Below, one piece after another: positions 18,727-28,166 of a stretch of 64,000 bases of DNA. Both the position numbers and the translations under genes were made by a program. The notes below the pieces were generated by a model that worked only from the letters and a program-made list of their open reading frames with translations, did not search any database and had not been told where the DNA came from. The stretch's first letter is position 1, and the number at the start of each line of letters is the position of its first letter. The stretch comes from Anabaena minutissima FACHB-250 (GTDB taxonomy: Bacteria > Cyanobacteriota > Cyanobacteriia > Cyanobacteriales > Nostocaceae). The stretch lies in NCBI RefSeq assembly GCF_014697125.1, contig NZ_JACJRG010000013.1, positions 62,001 to 126,000 of the forward strand, in the 5' to 3' direction.

Positions 18727-19126
18727 GTATTTATCCCAGAAAGTCAGTTACCTAGTAATCTCTGCAATTTCCTACTACAAGCAAATATTTTTAATATCAA
18801 CTGCCTAAAAAGCGTATATATGTAGGTAAAGCCTGTAACAAGTATAACTTAACTCAGATTATACAAATACCTCTAAAAACTACAAATATTTGCCAGGTTA
18901 TTCCAGAAAATTTGTCACATTATTTCATAGTTAAGAAAAAACAAATACATTGTATTTATGCAATAATCAGATTCCGTCAGTTATTATTCCCCATCTGGAA
19001 AGACTTCTTAAAGGCTCAAAAGTTAAAATTTTGTTACAAACAACTAAAAGCCGATGGGGAAACCGATGTTGTGTCAAAACGACACGCTAAAATACATAAG
19101 CCTTATTTAACTACAGGGAATCTTAT
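18727..19126. other. Divergent intergenic region between the vWA gene and the peroxiredoxin
   Basis: About 400 AT-rich bases holding both divergent promoters. A 9-bp inverted repeat (TTCCCCATC at 18987-18995 and GATGGGGAA at 19053-19061) lies in the peroxiredoxin leader and could form a 5' structure or two operator halves. An open frame running from here into the peroxiredoxin lacks protein-like features. Confidence 0.5.
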
Positions 19127-19765
19127 ATGGCTCTCCGTCTTGGTGATACAGTACCCAACTTTACACAAGCGTCTACACATGGCGACATAGATTTTTACGC
19201 ATGGGCTGGTGATAGCTGGGTTGTGCTGTTTTCTCACCCTGCTGACTATACACCAGTTTGCACAACTGAATTAGGTACAGTTGCCAAACTAAAACCAGAA
19301 TTTGACAAGCGTAACGTAAAAGCGATCGCTCTCAGCGTTGATGATGTAGAATCTCACAAAGGCTGGGTAGGCGACATCGAAGAAACTCAAAGCACCACCC
19401 TCAACTATCCAATTTTGGCAGACGCAGATCGTAAAGTTTCCGACCTTTACGACATGATTCACCCCAACGCTAACGCATCTGTTACAGTGCGTTCAGTATT
19501 TGTGATTGATCCCAACAAAAAACTCCGTCTTTCCTTTACTTACCCCCCCAGCACCGGACGCAACTTTGATGAACTGTTGCGGGTAATTGATTCACTGCAA
19601 CTTACCGACAACTACAGCGTCGCTACCCCAGCCGACTGGAAAGATGGCGACGATTGCGTAATTGTACCTTCGCTCAAAGATCCAGAAGTATTGAAGGAAA
19701 AATTCCCCAAAGGCTATCAAGAAGTTAAACCCTACTTGCGGATGACTCCTCAGCCTAATAAGTAA
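19127..19765 (+). CDS. 1-Cys peroxiredoxin (Prx6 type)
   Basis: A 212-residue thiol peroxidase that reduces hydrogen peroxide and organic peroxides in the cytoplasm. The peroxidatic site PADYTPVCTTELG gives catalytic C45; the other cysteine (DGDDCVIVPS) is not in a 2-Cys resolving position. The C-terminal extension after ~160, with VIVPSLKDPE and KEKFPKGYQEVKPYLRMTPQP, is diagnostic of the Prx6 class. Length matches the family. It is monocistronic with a strong terminator 95 bases downstream. In cyanobacteria such enzymes respond to oxidative stress; no operator can be assigned here beyond the inverted repeat upstream. Confidence 0.93.
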   Translation: MALRLGDTVPNFTQASTHGDIDFYAWAGDSWVVLFSHPADYTPVCTTELGTVAKLKPEFDKRNVKAIALSVDDVESHKGWVGDIEETQSTTLNYPILADADRKVSDLYDMIHPNANASVTVRSVFVIDPNKKLRLSFTYPPSTGRNFDELLRVIDSLQLTDNYSVATPADWKDGDDCVIVPSLKDPEVLKEKFPKGYQEVKPYLRMTPQPNK

Positions 19766-19860
19766 AAGGTGACAGGTGATAGGTGATTGAGCGTAGCCTA
19801 GTCTAGCTTTAAGCCTGTAGCACTGTCTTCTGTAAATTTTTAAGTCAGTTCGTGTACAAG

Positions 19861-19888
19861 ACGCAAAGCTTCATCTTTGCGTTTTTTT
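19861..19888 (+). terminator. Rho-independent terminator after the peroxiredoxin
   Basis: Perfect 8-bp stem ACGCAAAG/CTTTGCGT with a 6-base loop and a run of seven T. Confidence 0.9.
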
Positions 19889-19894
19889 GTATTT

Positions 19895-20120
19895 AACCTG
19901 AGTTCGGGTTAAGCCAGAAGCTAAAAAGCTTATTCTGTCAGGATTTAATAAAACTGGAAGTGATCAAAGCAGGGATTAAAGTGGAATCCTTTTGTCAATA
20001 AGGTTCACAAATGAAACTAATCTCAACAATATGTCTTATTGAGAATAGATGAAAACAGAGCTTCAGACCGAACAACGATAAGTCAAGGCTTTTGAGGATT
20101 TCTTATCCCGAACTCAGGTT
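19895..20120. mobile_element. MITE-like element, 226 bp
   Basis: Terminal inverted repeats of 19 bp (AACCTGAGTTCGGGTTAAG at the left; the right end differs by one base) bound a 226-bp non-coding segment. ATTT occurs directly outside both ends, consistent with a 4-bp target duplication. There is no transposase frame inside, so movement would need an IS supplied in trans. It separates the peroxiredoxin terminator from the Uma2 gene. Confidence 0.75.
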
Positions 20121-20162
20121 ATTTACGTAAAAATGGAAAATAAAGTCAGCTGTTGAAATTTT

Positions 20163-20747
20163 ATGCTGTCATCTTCCTTAGTGATACAAATGCCGCCATC
20201 AATGCAAATGACAGACGAGCAATTCTTTGAGTTCTGTCAAGTGAATCGTGAATTACGCATTGAAATGAATCAATTTGGAGAAATTTCAATCATGCCGCCT
20301 ACGGGTTCAGAAACAGGAAATCGTAACTTTAATGTGGCTTTACAGCTAGGAGTTTGGTCAGAACAAGATGGTACAGGTATTTGTTTTGACTCCAGTACAG
20401 GCTTTACATTATCCACGGGTGCAAAACGCTCTTCTGATGCTTCATGGATGAAATTAGAACGGTGGAATACTCTCTCATCAGAACAGCAACAAAGCTTTGC
20501 ACCTATTTGTCCCGATTTTGTAGTGGAACTGCGATCGCCTAGCGATAACTTCCAACCCCTGAAAGATAAAATGGTTGAATATATGAAAGAGCCAGGGGTA
20601 AAGTTAGGTTGGTTGATTGACCGCAAGTATCGCCGAGTTTATATATATCATCCAGGTCAACCAGAAGAATGTTTAGAGAGTCTTGATAAAGTGAGTGCAG
20701 ATCCAGCTTTACCCGGATTTGTCTTGAATATGTCTAAAATTTGGTAA
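20163..20747 (+). CDS. Uma2-family (DUF820) PD-(D/E)XK nuclease-like protein
   Basis: A 194-residue member of the large cyanobacterial Uma2 family, structurally related to restriction endonucleases. The core is visible: ELRIEMNQFGEISIMPP at the start, then GFTLSTGAKRSSDASWM, PDFVVELRSPSDN with the PD and E residues of the fold, and a GWLIDRKYRRVYIY strand. Biological role is unknown; many copies per genome are normal and they behave like mobile accessory genes. A MITE-like element ends 42 bases upstream. The first ~14 residues before MTDEQFFEF may not be translated. Confidence 0.85.
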   Translation: MLSSSLVIQMPPSMQMTDEQFFEFCQVNRELRIEMNQFGEISIMPPTGSETGNRNFNVALQLGVWSEQDGTGICFDSSTGFTLSTGAKRSSDASWMKLERWNTLSSEQQQSFAPICPDFVVELRSPSDNFQPLKDKMVEYMKEPGVKLGWLIDRKYRRVYIYHPGQPEECLESLDKVSADPALPGFVLNMSKIW

Positions 20748-21533
20748 TTCTCAAGAAATAATCTTTCTACCCCTACACCCTTAAACCCCTAAACTTATCG
20801 CAATTTAAGGTGTCATAAAATGCAGATGCACCACTAGCGGCTTCCAGTCTGCCATTTGTTACCTTGATTGCACCAGCACCCTTGATGCTTTAAGCGAGTT
20901 TGACATAATATCTGTTAAGTGAGCTAAGTGAGCAGACTGTCCCTATTTTGGCTCAACATACATAACTTTCTACTCATATACATATTTGAGTCAACCACTA
21001 GGGTGCGAGGGGAAATTCTTGCTACATCCCCACTTAAATACACAGGTTTTGATGCCTAATTAAAATCCTCGTTACAAAACGTAATTGCGTTAGCGAAGTT
21101 GTTTAATGGTCTTCACATAGTTTTGTTTTTTCGTGCCTAGTTACTTACGTACTTTTATCTAGGCTCATCAACATTTAGGTGCGTTTGCCCTGCCTTTCAA
21201 AGGCGGTGTGAGCTTTCAATTTTATGTAATTTTCCCAAAGTTATCATTTTTGACCTAATCTTTATATAAATTTAAGTATTTATAAGGTATTATTGTGGTG
21301 TAGGCTAAAAAGTATGATCAAGCTCCAAAAATAAAATGCCCTGCCGTTCGGGTTGGTGCAGCCGCTTGGCTGTAACTTAAACCGCAAAGACTTACTGCCT
21401 TACCGGATCAAAAATATTTTTTATACAACCGATATATTTTTGACGCTTCTGCATTGAGTGCAGAAGCGGCGGTCAAGCATTTTATTACTGGTAAGTGCCT
21501 AGCTCTTTGTTTATTCTGCCAACGGGAAAAGAT
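20748..21533. other. Long intergenic region before the haem-oxygenase-fold gene
   Basis: About 786 bases with no recognisable gene. It contains several GC-rich short hairpins in AT-rich DNA: GCCTTTCAAAGGC near 21200, CAGCC-GCTT-GGCTG near 21363, and a perfect 9-bp stem at 21445-21467. The clustering towards the downstream start suggests a structured 5' leader or decayed insertion material. Confidence 0.4.
21445..21467 (+). promoter_or_regulatory. Stem-loop in the leader of the haem-oxygenase-fold gene
   Basis: GCTTCTGCA and TGCAGAAGC pair perfectly around a 5-base loop, 66 bases before the chosen start. There is no T-run, so it is more like a leader or protein-binding structure than a terminator. 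Confidence 0.45.
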
Positions 21534-22289
21534 ATGAGCATCAAAATGAAATCAATTCTTGAGTTGATCGAAAAGAAGAACCAGGAGTACGCCCAGTTGC
21601 CGTTTTTCAAGTATATGGAAGACGAGACAATTGACCCCCGGCAGAGGTTAGCATTTGCACCTGTAATTACTCCACTGGCAATGGAGTTCAGTGAGTTGTG
21701 CAAAAGAGTTCTCAGAGATGAGCCAACGACCAATTACATTCAAGATATGGTTAACGTGCATACCCACGAAGAGCATTTCCATTGGCAATGGTTATTGGAA
21801 GACATGGAAAAGATGGGGATTGACTATCCTATGCGGTTTAGCGATGCAGTGCGATTCATTTGGAGTGAGCATACTAAAGTTTCCCGTTCCATGTTTCCTC
21901 TGTTCGAGCGGTATACTCATGGAGCGCATCCGATTATCAAATTAGTTGCCATAGAAGTCTCTGAAGTGACAGCAAATGTCTTTTTCCGTTCAACTATGTC
22001 TGCGGCACTACAACTGCAAGAAATAGTTGAAGCAGAGTTCCGTTATTTCGGAATGCGGCACAACCACATAGAAAATACTCACACTCTCCATACTCCTGCG
22101 TCTCTGCAAGTAATGGCAGAGATTGAAGTGCCAGAGGAGATTCATCAGCAAATACTAGAATTTATTGATGTGGCGTTTGAGTATTTTACCGACTTGATCA
22201 ATGAGTTTCATGCCTATATTACAACTCATTCCTATCAAGAACCCTTCGTTAGAGTTTATCAATCAGAGCGATCGCTCATTCCTGTCTAA
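21534..22289 (+). CDS. Haem-oxygenase-like fold, probable metal-dependent oxidase (HDO type)
   Basis: A 251-residue all-helical protein from ATG 21534; an earlier GTG at 21495 is less likely. Clusters of potential metal ligands lie in three places: VHTHEEHFHW (H76, H78, E79, E80, H81, H83), EVSEVTANVFF, and RHNHIENTHTLH. This matches the iron-containing redox enzyme branch of the TenA/haem-oxygenase fold, whose members cleave or oxidise small molecules at a diiron site. No substrate can be assigned. The next gene, 275 bases on, encodes an alpha/beta hydrolase, which may act on a related metabolite. The preceding leader has several hairpins. Confidence 0.6.
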   Translation: MSIKMKSILELIEKKNQEYAQLPFFKYMEDETIDPRQRLAFAPVITPLAMEFSELCKRVLRDEPTTNYIQDMVNVHTHEEHFHWQWLLEDMEKMGIDYPMRFSDAVRFIWSEHTKVSRSMFPLFERYTHGAHPIIKLVAIEVSEVTANVFFRSTMSAALQLQEIVEAEFRYFGMRHNHIENTHTLHTPASLQVMAEIEVPEEIHQQILEFIDVAFEYFTDLINEFHAYITTHSYQEPFVRVYQSERSLIPV

Positions 22290-22341
22290 GCTATCTGCTC
22301 AATTTTGAGTCTTTGTGCGATGGTAAAGAGTTCAAAGCTTT

Positions 22342-22455
22342 CTACCGAATAACAGGGTTGCAAAGTGCAAGTCCTTCTACCATCGCTTCTTTCACGGCGA
22401 TCGCTACTGCATAAACAGCATTGCGCTCTGACCGATCAAAAGCCAGCTGCTGCTC
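22342..22455 (-). pseudogene. Short coding-like remnant on the minus strand
   Basis: Read on the minus strand, these bases give 37 codons ending in a stop with strongly protein-like composition (for example NAVYAVAIAVKEAMVEGLAL). An in-frame stop lies just upstream, so at most the C-terminal end of a former gene survives. I do not recognise the parent family. Confidence 0.25.
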
Positions 22456-22564
22456 TACGGTTCAACCCTATGGGCTATTTTCTCCTGCCTATTTCTTGAT
22501 GTGCTGACTTTTGAACAAATATCCAGTTTTTTAACTCACATAAAATATAAATCAGAAAAATTTA

Positions 22565-23452
22565 ATGCTTTACCGTAATTTTCAAACTCAAACAGAGCTA
22601 GATTTTCAGTACAATCCTGGTGAACTAGGCCTTGATATACCTGCGTACATGAATTTTTATGCTACAAACAGTGCTAAAGTGCGTAACAAACTACGCTGCC
22701 ATTTAAATGTTGCTTTTGGCCCTACCGTAGTCGAACACTTAGATATTTTCCCTGCAACAGAGCCAAACTCTCCAATTTTGGTATTTATCCACGGTGGCTA
22801 TTGGATAATGGGAAGTAGTAAAGACTTTAACTTTGTCGCCCAAGGTCTGGTAGCTGCAAACGTTACAGTCGTGGTAGTCAACTATGCGTTGTGTCCCAAA
22901 GTGACCATTGATGAAATTGTCCGCCAAAATCGTTCAGCAATTACCTGGATTTATCATCATGCCGAAAGCTTTGGCGCAGACCCCAATCAGATATATGTAG
23001 CTGGTCACTCAGCCGGTGGTCATTTAACTGCAATGGTCATGGCTACAGACTGGAAAAACGAGTATGGAGTGCCAGATAATATCATTAAAGGTGGTTGTGC
23101 TATTAGCAGTTTGTTTGATTTGATGCCGTTTCCCTACACCTGGCTACAACCCAAACTACAACTAACCTGGGCTGAAGTTCTTCGTAATAGTCCTATGCTT
23201 AATCTTCCCGAAAAAGCTGGCTCTTTACTCATAACCTATGGTGGAGAAGAAACTTCAGAATTTCAACGACAGTCGCAAGATTTTCTGACTGCATGGAAGG
23301 AAAAAGGATTGACTGGTGAATACTTACCACAGCCTCAAGAAAATCACTTTACCGCAATCAAAGGTTTTTTAGATGCGGATAGTCCACTATGTACAGCAAT
23401 TTTGAGACAGATGAACATGAGTTCAATAAAATTACAAGAGAGCAGGAGATAG
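22565..23452 (+). CDS. Alpha/beta hydrolase, kynurenine-formamidase/carboxylesterase type
   Basis: A 295-residue hydrolase. The oxyanion-hole motif FIHGGYWIMG, the nucleophile elbow GHSAGGHLTAM and the late ENHFTAIKGF histidine complete a Ser-Asp/Glu-His triad. The HGGYW form of the oxyanion motif is characteristic of the esterase branch that includes kynurenine formamidase (N-formylkynurenine to kynurenine). No other tryptophan catabolism genes are in view, so a general esterase role is equally possible. Cytoplasmic: no signal peptide. A rho-independent terminator follows. Confidence 0.75.
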   Translation: MLYRNFQTQTELDFQYNPGELGLDIPAYMNFYATNSAKVRNKLRCHLNVAFGPTVVEHLDIFPATEPNSPILVFIHGGYWIMGSSKDFNFVAQGLVAANVTVVVVNYALCPKVTIDEIVRQNRSAITWIYHHAESFGADPNQIYVAGHSAGGHLTAMVMATDWKNEYGVPDNIIKGGCAISSLFDLMPFPYTWLQPKLQLTWAEVLRNSPMLNLPEKAGSLLITYGGEETSEFQRQSQDFLTAWKEKGLTGEYLPQPQENHFTAIKGFLDADSPLCTAILRQMNMSSIKLQESRR

Positions 23453-23572
23453 CACAGGTAAGCCTTTAAACAAAGCATAGTGGATCATATGTTCAAACAT
23501 CTGATCAACAGCAAGTTTCGTTCCCCCTCAAGTTTTGCTGGCAGTTAGGCTGCAATCATAATGTAAATTTAT

Positions 23573-23598
23573 ACCGGGGTAGACCCCGGTTTTTTTTG
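23573..23598 (+). terminator. Rho-independent terminator after the hydrolase gene
   Basis: Perfect GC-rich stem ACCGGGG/CCCCGGT, TAGA loop and nine T. It also stands 3' of the convergent dynamin operon. Confidence 0.9.
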
Positions 23599-23629
23599 CA
23601 GGCGATCTTCGTCAAAAATTCAAAATAAA

Positions 23630-25867
23630 TTAACTTTTAGCAGTAGATAATACTGTATAAGCTTCATTAAGCAAACGCATTTTTTCCTGAGCTTGTTTTT
23701 GCATTTGAGGTTGGTTGACAAATAAATCTGGATGCCATTTTTTAACTAAAGTTTTATAAGCCTGTTTGATATCCGCAAAAGCTGCATTTTGTGGCAAGCC
23801 TAAAATATTATAAGCGCGAGCAATTTTATCTTTTTCTACTTGGCTTTGAGGTGATTTAGGTGCTTGCTTACTTTGATTTGTTTGCTGCTGACTATTCTGA
23901 AAACCACGAGAACGCATTTCTGCTTTCATTCGTGCTATTTCTTCATCCATTTCCCAGTTACGAAACTTCGCTTCTAACTCTGCGGGATTGGGTGAAGGAG
24001 TAGTTTTTGGTGGTGGAGGAGAATAAACTTGTTGTTTTGGAGATTCTACCTTTTTTTCAGGAGTCTTAGGTGTATTCTCCTGTCTTGGTGGGTTATAAGT
24101 AGCTTGAGGTGGGCGAGTATAAATCCGTTCTTGTTGGCGCGAAGACTTTTGTTGAGGTTGACTAACTTTTGGCGTTTCTATATAAGGTTGATAGTTAGAA
24201 GGAATTTTCGCTTTTTCTAACTCACCAAGTAATTGATTAAATCCTTGTTGCAGTCGTCGTAAACATTCACGTTGTTGATTAACTTCTTGGGTTTCTTGAG
24301 TAATTTTAAAGTAAATCACTTTTTCAGCGTGACGTTCAAATTCAAATAATTTTGATAAAGCTTGACTACTAAATTGAGACAAATAATCTTCAGTAGCATT
24401 TATACAAAGTTTAGCAACTTGTTGATGATATGATTCGTTTGCTGATTTTTCTTCATACTGTTGAATATTTTTATTTAATACATAAGAAATACTCCCAACA
24501 ACAGCAGCACCTACTGGCCCACCTAATAACCAACCAATCCCACCACCTACAGCCATTGCTCCAGGTTCACTTAATATTTCAGTATTATCTGGTTTTGATG
24601 GTAAAGTAATTTGTGGTTCTGGCGGGAAAGAAATTAATAAATCTTCAGGTCGTTCTTCCTTAAAAAAATCATAAGCTTGATATAGCCATTTCATTACAGC
24701 TAACTGTAATTCTATGAGTTCTTTTTTGAGTTGATTTTTTTGCCAAGATTTAAAATTATTTTCTGCTAGTGCAACAGCCGCATCAGCTTGATATTTAGCT
24801 AATAAGTTTGGTAAAGATAGCCAATTTCTTAACTCATATAGACTAGTATTAAAGCCTTGTTTAATCAGATTTTGTGCTTTTTGTTTAATTTCTATTTTGG
24901 CATTTTGTTTTGCATCAAAAACTTTAAATTCGTTAGCAATAGGGTCAATTTTATTTTTTAATGATAATTGAATTTGGGATGCGATCGCCTGCACTCTTGG
25001 CAACCTGACACCACCCCGATTTTGTTGTAAAATACTCACAATATTTTGCAAAGCCGTCTCAAAAGCCACTAAGCCACTACTACTAGCCGCCGCCACATCA
25101 CCTTTTAATCTAGCGCGTAAAGCAGGTAAAGCATCCACACGATATAAATTACTAAACCCTGGAGGTAATTCCGCACGGAAACTTTCTGCAACAAACCGCA
25201 GCCGATTCTGCACTTGTTTTTGCTCTTCCGGGTCAAGTAAATTAATAAAATTAGCCACAAAAATAACTGTTTTAATACCTCTATCTAATAACCAATCTCG
25301 TAAATTTTCCCGCTCACCTAAAGTCATCAACTTGCGTGCATCTAGTAACTGCACAACTAAATCAGCACTAAAAAGTTGCTCTCGAACTAAATTATCCTGC
25401 TCATCCCGATCATTTGTCCCTGGTAAATCAATAAACTCTACACCAGTTTCTAAAAAAGTATGAGGACAAAAAACTTCAACAGACGCTACATCTTTTCGCA
25501 TCTGTCTATCACCATCAAGGATTGCATATTGTTGTAAAACTTCCGTACCACTGCGATAGATTTCTGATCCATCTATCAACATGATGCGAGTTCTGACATC
25601 AGAACCATATTTCACAGTAATAGCTGCGCCTGTGGTGGGAATTAAATCTATCGGTAACGTGCGAGTTCCTAAAATAGCATTTAACAGCGTTGATTTACCA
25701 TGATTAAAAGGGCCAAAAACTGCAACCCTAAAGTTAGGATTAGTCAGATAATTGCCAATATTAATAATATCTTGATGTAGTTGTGATGTGCGTTCTAAAC
25801 CTAGTAATTTAGATGCAGATTTTAAAACATCTGCTAAGTCTCTGTATCTTATATCCTGTTGTGGCAT
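23630..25867 (-). CDS. Dynamin-like GTPase with a C-terminal J domain
   Basis: A 745-residue protein. The N-terminal GTPase domain has the P-loop GPFNHGKST (52-60), a switch threonine region (PTTGAAITV), the DxxG motif DLPGTND, and a late VANFINLLD base-recognition stretch. The middle is helical, with a Gly/Ala-rich hydrophobic hairpin (GAMAVGGGIGWLLGGPVGAAVV) resembling the membrane-insertion paddle of bacterial dynamins. A Pro/Gln-rich linker (~590-675) leads to a J domain at 681-745 with intact HPD (712-714), which would recruit DnaK/Hsp70. It lies downstream of the Nostoc-type BDLP gene on the same strand, ~200 bases away, so the pair may form a hetero-oligomer. Confidence 0.85.
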   Translation of the reverse strand: MPQQDIRYRDLADVLKSASKLLGLERTSQLHQDIINIGNYLTNPNFRVAVFGPFNHGKSTLLNAILGTRTLPIDLIPTTGAAITVKYGSDVRTRIMLIDGSEIYRSGTEVLQQYAILDGDRQMRKDVASVEVFCPHTFLETGVEFIDLPGTNDRDEQDNLVREQLFSADLVVQLLDARKLMTLGERENLRDWLLDRGIKTVIFVANFINLLDPEEQKQVQNRLRFVAESFRAELPPGFSNLYRVDALPALRARLKGDVAAASSSGLVAFETALQNIVSILQQNRGGVRLPRVQAIASQIQLSLKNKIDPIANEFKVFDAKQNAKIEIKQKAQNLIKQGFNTSLYELRNWLSLPNLLAKYQADAAVALAENNFKSWQKNQLKKELIELQLAVMKWLYQAYDFFKEERPEDLLISFPPEPQITLPSKPDNTEILSEPGAMAVGGGIGWLLGGPVGAAVVGSISYVLNKNIQQYEEKSANESYHQQVAKLCINATEDYLSQFSSQALSKLFEFERHAEKVIYFKITQETQEVNQQRECLRRLQQGFNQLLGELEKAKIPSNYQPYIETPKVSQPQQKSSRQQERIYTRPPQATYNPPRQENTPKTPEKKVESPKQQVYSPPPPKTTPSPNPAELEAKFRNWEMDEEIARMKAEMRSRGFQNSQQQTNQSKQAPKSPQSQVEKDKIARAYNILGLPQNAAFADIKQAYKTLVKKWHPDLFVNQPQMQKQAQEKMRLLNEAYTVLSTAKS

Positions 25868-26064
25868 ATTCCCCTCATTCTAGGTTTAGTCTGTAAACTT
25901 TTAACTACAGATAAACACAGATAATTTTATCAGTGTTCATATGTAGTTAAGGGAGCATCACAATTTTTTAACCTCTAAACACAAAGCTTTCATTCAACCT
26001 CTGCGTTTAAAAATTCCTACCTCTCTCTATTTGTAGCCAAGAGAGAGATGAGATTTGATTGATA

Positions 26065-28149
26065 CTAGCCATAGTAAGCTAAAAGATTACTATACGCTGT
26101 CTCAATCTTTTGTAATTGAAAGATGACATTTTCTTGCAAAGTTTTAAACCGCTTTAACTCACTCTCCCGATTTATTTCTCGTGTTTCTTTTTGTTTAAGC
26201 AGATTATCTAACTCAGATTTACGAGCAGTAATATCATCATTAATCCTTTTACTCACTTCTCTTTCGTAGCTGTCAAAACACTCTTTTACTGCATCATATA
26301 CAGTTCGTGATTTTTCATTTGCTACTTGGGGTAAATATTTTATTAACTCTTTCTTCGCAGTTTTAACTAACTCTTTCCGAGCTTGATCTGCTTGTAAAAC
26401 ACCTACTCCCAAACCAAGTAAAGCAAATCCAATGGGGCCGAGAAGTATACCTGTAACTGCGGTGATAATACTCCCCACACCAATAACAGTGAAATAATTT
26501 AATAAGATATTTTTCCAGTCAAAACCAGCTCCAGCCATTGCAAAACCAGCTAGATTCCCCCTAGAAAGTGATAACAATCCCATTGCCCATTTTGCCCAAC
26601 TAGGAGCATTATCTTCTTCTGTATTACTGTTGTTAGTGTTGACTTTAACTTGTTTTCCAGTGAGTTTTTCTGTAATTTGCTCAGTGACTTGGTTGTAAGA
26701 TGCACCATACTGCGCTGCACTACGAGATAATTCTTTAAAAGCTGCATTAATATCTTTCTCAGCAGTTAAAGTCCAAGCTGCACATTTATCAGTCATGTAT
26801 TGTTCAAAGGCTTTTTGCAGTGCAGCATTAAATGCTTCTCGTTTCCCATTACTAAGAAAATCTAATATCTTTAATTCTGGTTGATAGCGTAAGAAATCAC
26901 TTTCAAAAGTATTGCCTAAATTTAAAACATAACTGCGGAAAGATTCAGATATTTTGCGTGATTGGGTGTCTCTAGTAGTAAAGATTTCTCTCTGGAATTG
27001 ATCTCGAATATTCGTGAGCTTTTTAAACTCAGGTTCTACAGAATTAATGCGTGTTTTTAATTCTTCGACATCTTGATCAAGTAATGGTATCCTTCTACCT
27101 ATGGCTTCACGGGTATGGTTAACAGCAAGTCTTGCTAATGTTCTTGCTTGTCGGAGTTCTGCGATCGCGCGTTCTCTGGTAAGAAAAGTATTAAGCGCAC
27201 CCATAAAATCAGGGAAGCCAGTCCCGCTTAAATCTGCTTGGGGATTCTTTAAACGTAGCCGCAGTGCTTGAATCGATGACAGTTCAAATACTCTTTCATC
27301 ATAAATATTTTGTCCGTCTACTTGGCAATATTCTGCTAAATTCGCCTTAAAAACTTGTCTTAATCTATTTTCAGCAGATTTAATCTCTTCTACATCATCA
27401 GGATCAATCAATGATTCTTTTACCTGATCCCAAGCATTAATTAAGAAGAAAACTGATAAACCTCGCCCTTTAATATAGTTTTCTAGATAACGACGCTCAC
27501 CCAACGTACACGGTTGGGAAGCTCTCATCACAAATAGAATCGCATGGCAATTATTGACATACCCTAAAGATAACTCATTCCTGGCTTCTGTATCATTTAA
27601 CCCTGGACTATCAACAATTTCAATCCCTTTTTCTAGGAGCGTTAAAGGATACTCAACTACTGCATAATCAACATCAGGAAATGCTTGTTTTTTCTCTTGC
27701 TCTAACTTTTTAGCTTCGGCTGGATCAATTGTATATTTATATTTAAAACTTTGAAAATCTAGCTGTTGTGGTTTTTTGCCATCATTAAAATGAATCGTAA
27801 CTTTTTTTTCTGAACCATAGCGTAAAACTGTTAAAACTGCGGTACAGGGGTTAACATCACTGGGAAGTAAGTTTTCTCCAATTAAGGCATTAAGAAAAGT
27901 GCTTTTACCCCGCTTCATATCGCCTAAAACCAACAGGCGAAATACACCTTTTTTTAAGTTTTTACTTGCTATATCAATATCTTCTAAATCCCGTTCTAAA
28001 CTAAGCTTACCAGAGGAAGATTCCCCATCTAATTCAGCTTTATTAATGGTTTCAGATAGATGTTGTAAACACATTGCCATCTCAGAACGTACCTGAGCAA
28101 CACGTTCTAAATCTTCAATAAATCTATCAGTTGCTACTTGATTAACCAT
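26065..28149 (-). CDS. Bacterial dynamin-like protein, orthologue of Nostoc BDLP
   Basis: A 694-residue GTPase that from memory is collinear with the structurally characterised Nostoc punctiforme BDLP (693 residues), which self-assembles on and tubulates membranes. The start is placed at ATG 28149 (MVNQVATDRF) to match that protein; ATG 28155 adds two residues. Visible: P-loop LGDMKRGKSTFLNAL, PCTAVLTVLRYG switch, DSPGLNDTEARNE, NAWDQVKES base recognition, two long helical bundles, and the hydrophobic paddle AVTGILLGPIGFALLGLGVG. It is preceded by a small membrane protein and followed by a second dynamin with a J domain. Function in vivo (thylakoid or plasma membrane remodelling) remains inferred. 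Confidence 0.95.
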   Translation of the reverse strand: MVNQVATDRFIEDLERVAQVRSEMAMCLQHLSETINKAELDGESSSGKLSLERDLEDIDIASKNLKKGVFRLLVLGDMKRGKSTFLNALIGENLLPSDVNPCTAVLTVLRYGSEKKVTIHFNDGKKPQQLDFQSFKYKYTIDPAEAKKLEQEKKQAFPDVDYAVVEYPLTLLEKGIEIVDSPGLNDTEARNELSLGYVNNCHAILFVMRASQPCTLGERRYLENYIKGRGLSVFFLINAWDQVKESLIDPDDVEEIKSAENRLRQVFKANLAEYCQVDGQNIYDERVFELSSIQALRLRLKNPQADLSGTGFPDFMGALNTFLTRERAIAELRQARTLARLAVNHTREAIGRRIPLLDQDVEELKTRINSVEPEFKKLTNIRDQFQREIFTTRDTQSRKISESFRSYVLNLGNTFESDFLRYQPELKILDFLSNGKREAFNAALQKAFEQYMTDKCAAWTLTAEKDINAAFKELSRSAAQYGASYNQVTEQITEKLTGKQVKVNTNNSNTEEDNAPSWAKWAMGLLSLSRGNLAGFAMAGAGFDWKNILLNYFTVIGVGSIITAVTGILLGPIGFALLGLGVGVLQADQARKELVKTAKKELIKYLPQVANEKSRTVYDAVKECFDSYEREVSKRINDDITARKSELDNLLKQKETREINRESELKRFKTLQENVIFQLQKIETAYSNLLAYYG

Positions 28150-28166
28150 CACCATTTTCCCTTAAT

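Noticed and set aside
18912..19190. 92-codon frame overlapping the peroxiredoxin start
   Set aside because: It lies out of frame with the peroxiredoxin, overlaps its N-terminus and shows no known motif.
22425..22490. Possible tRNA gene suggested by a GGTTCAA-like segment
   Set aside because: No acceptor or anticodon stems can be formed around it. No tRNA or rRNA gene was found anywhere in the window.
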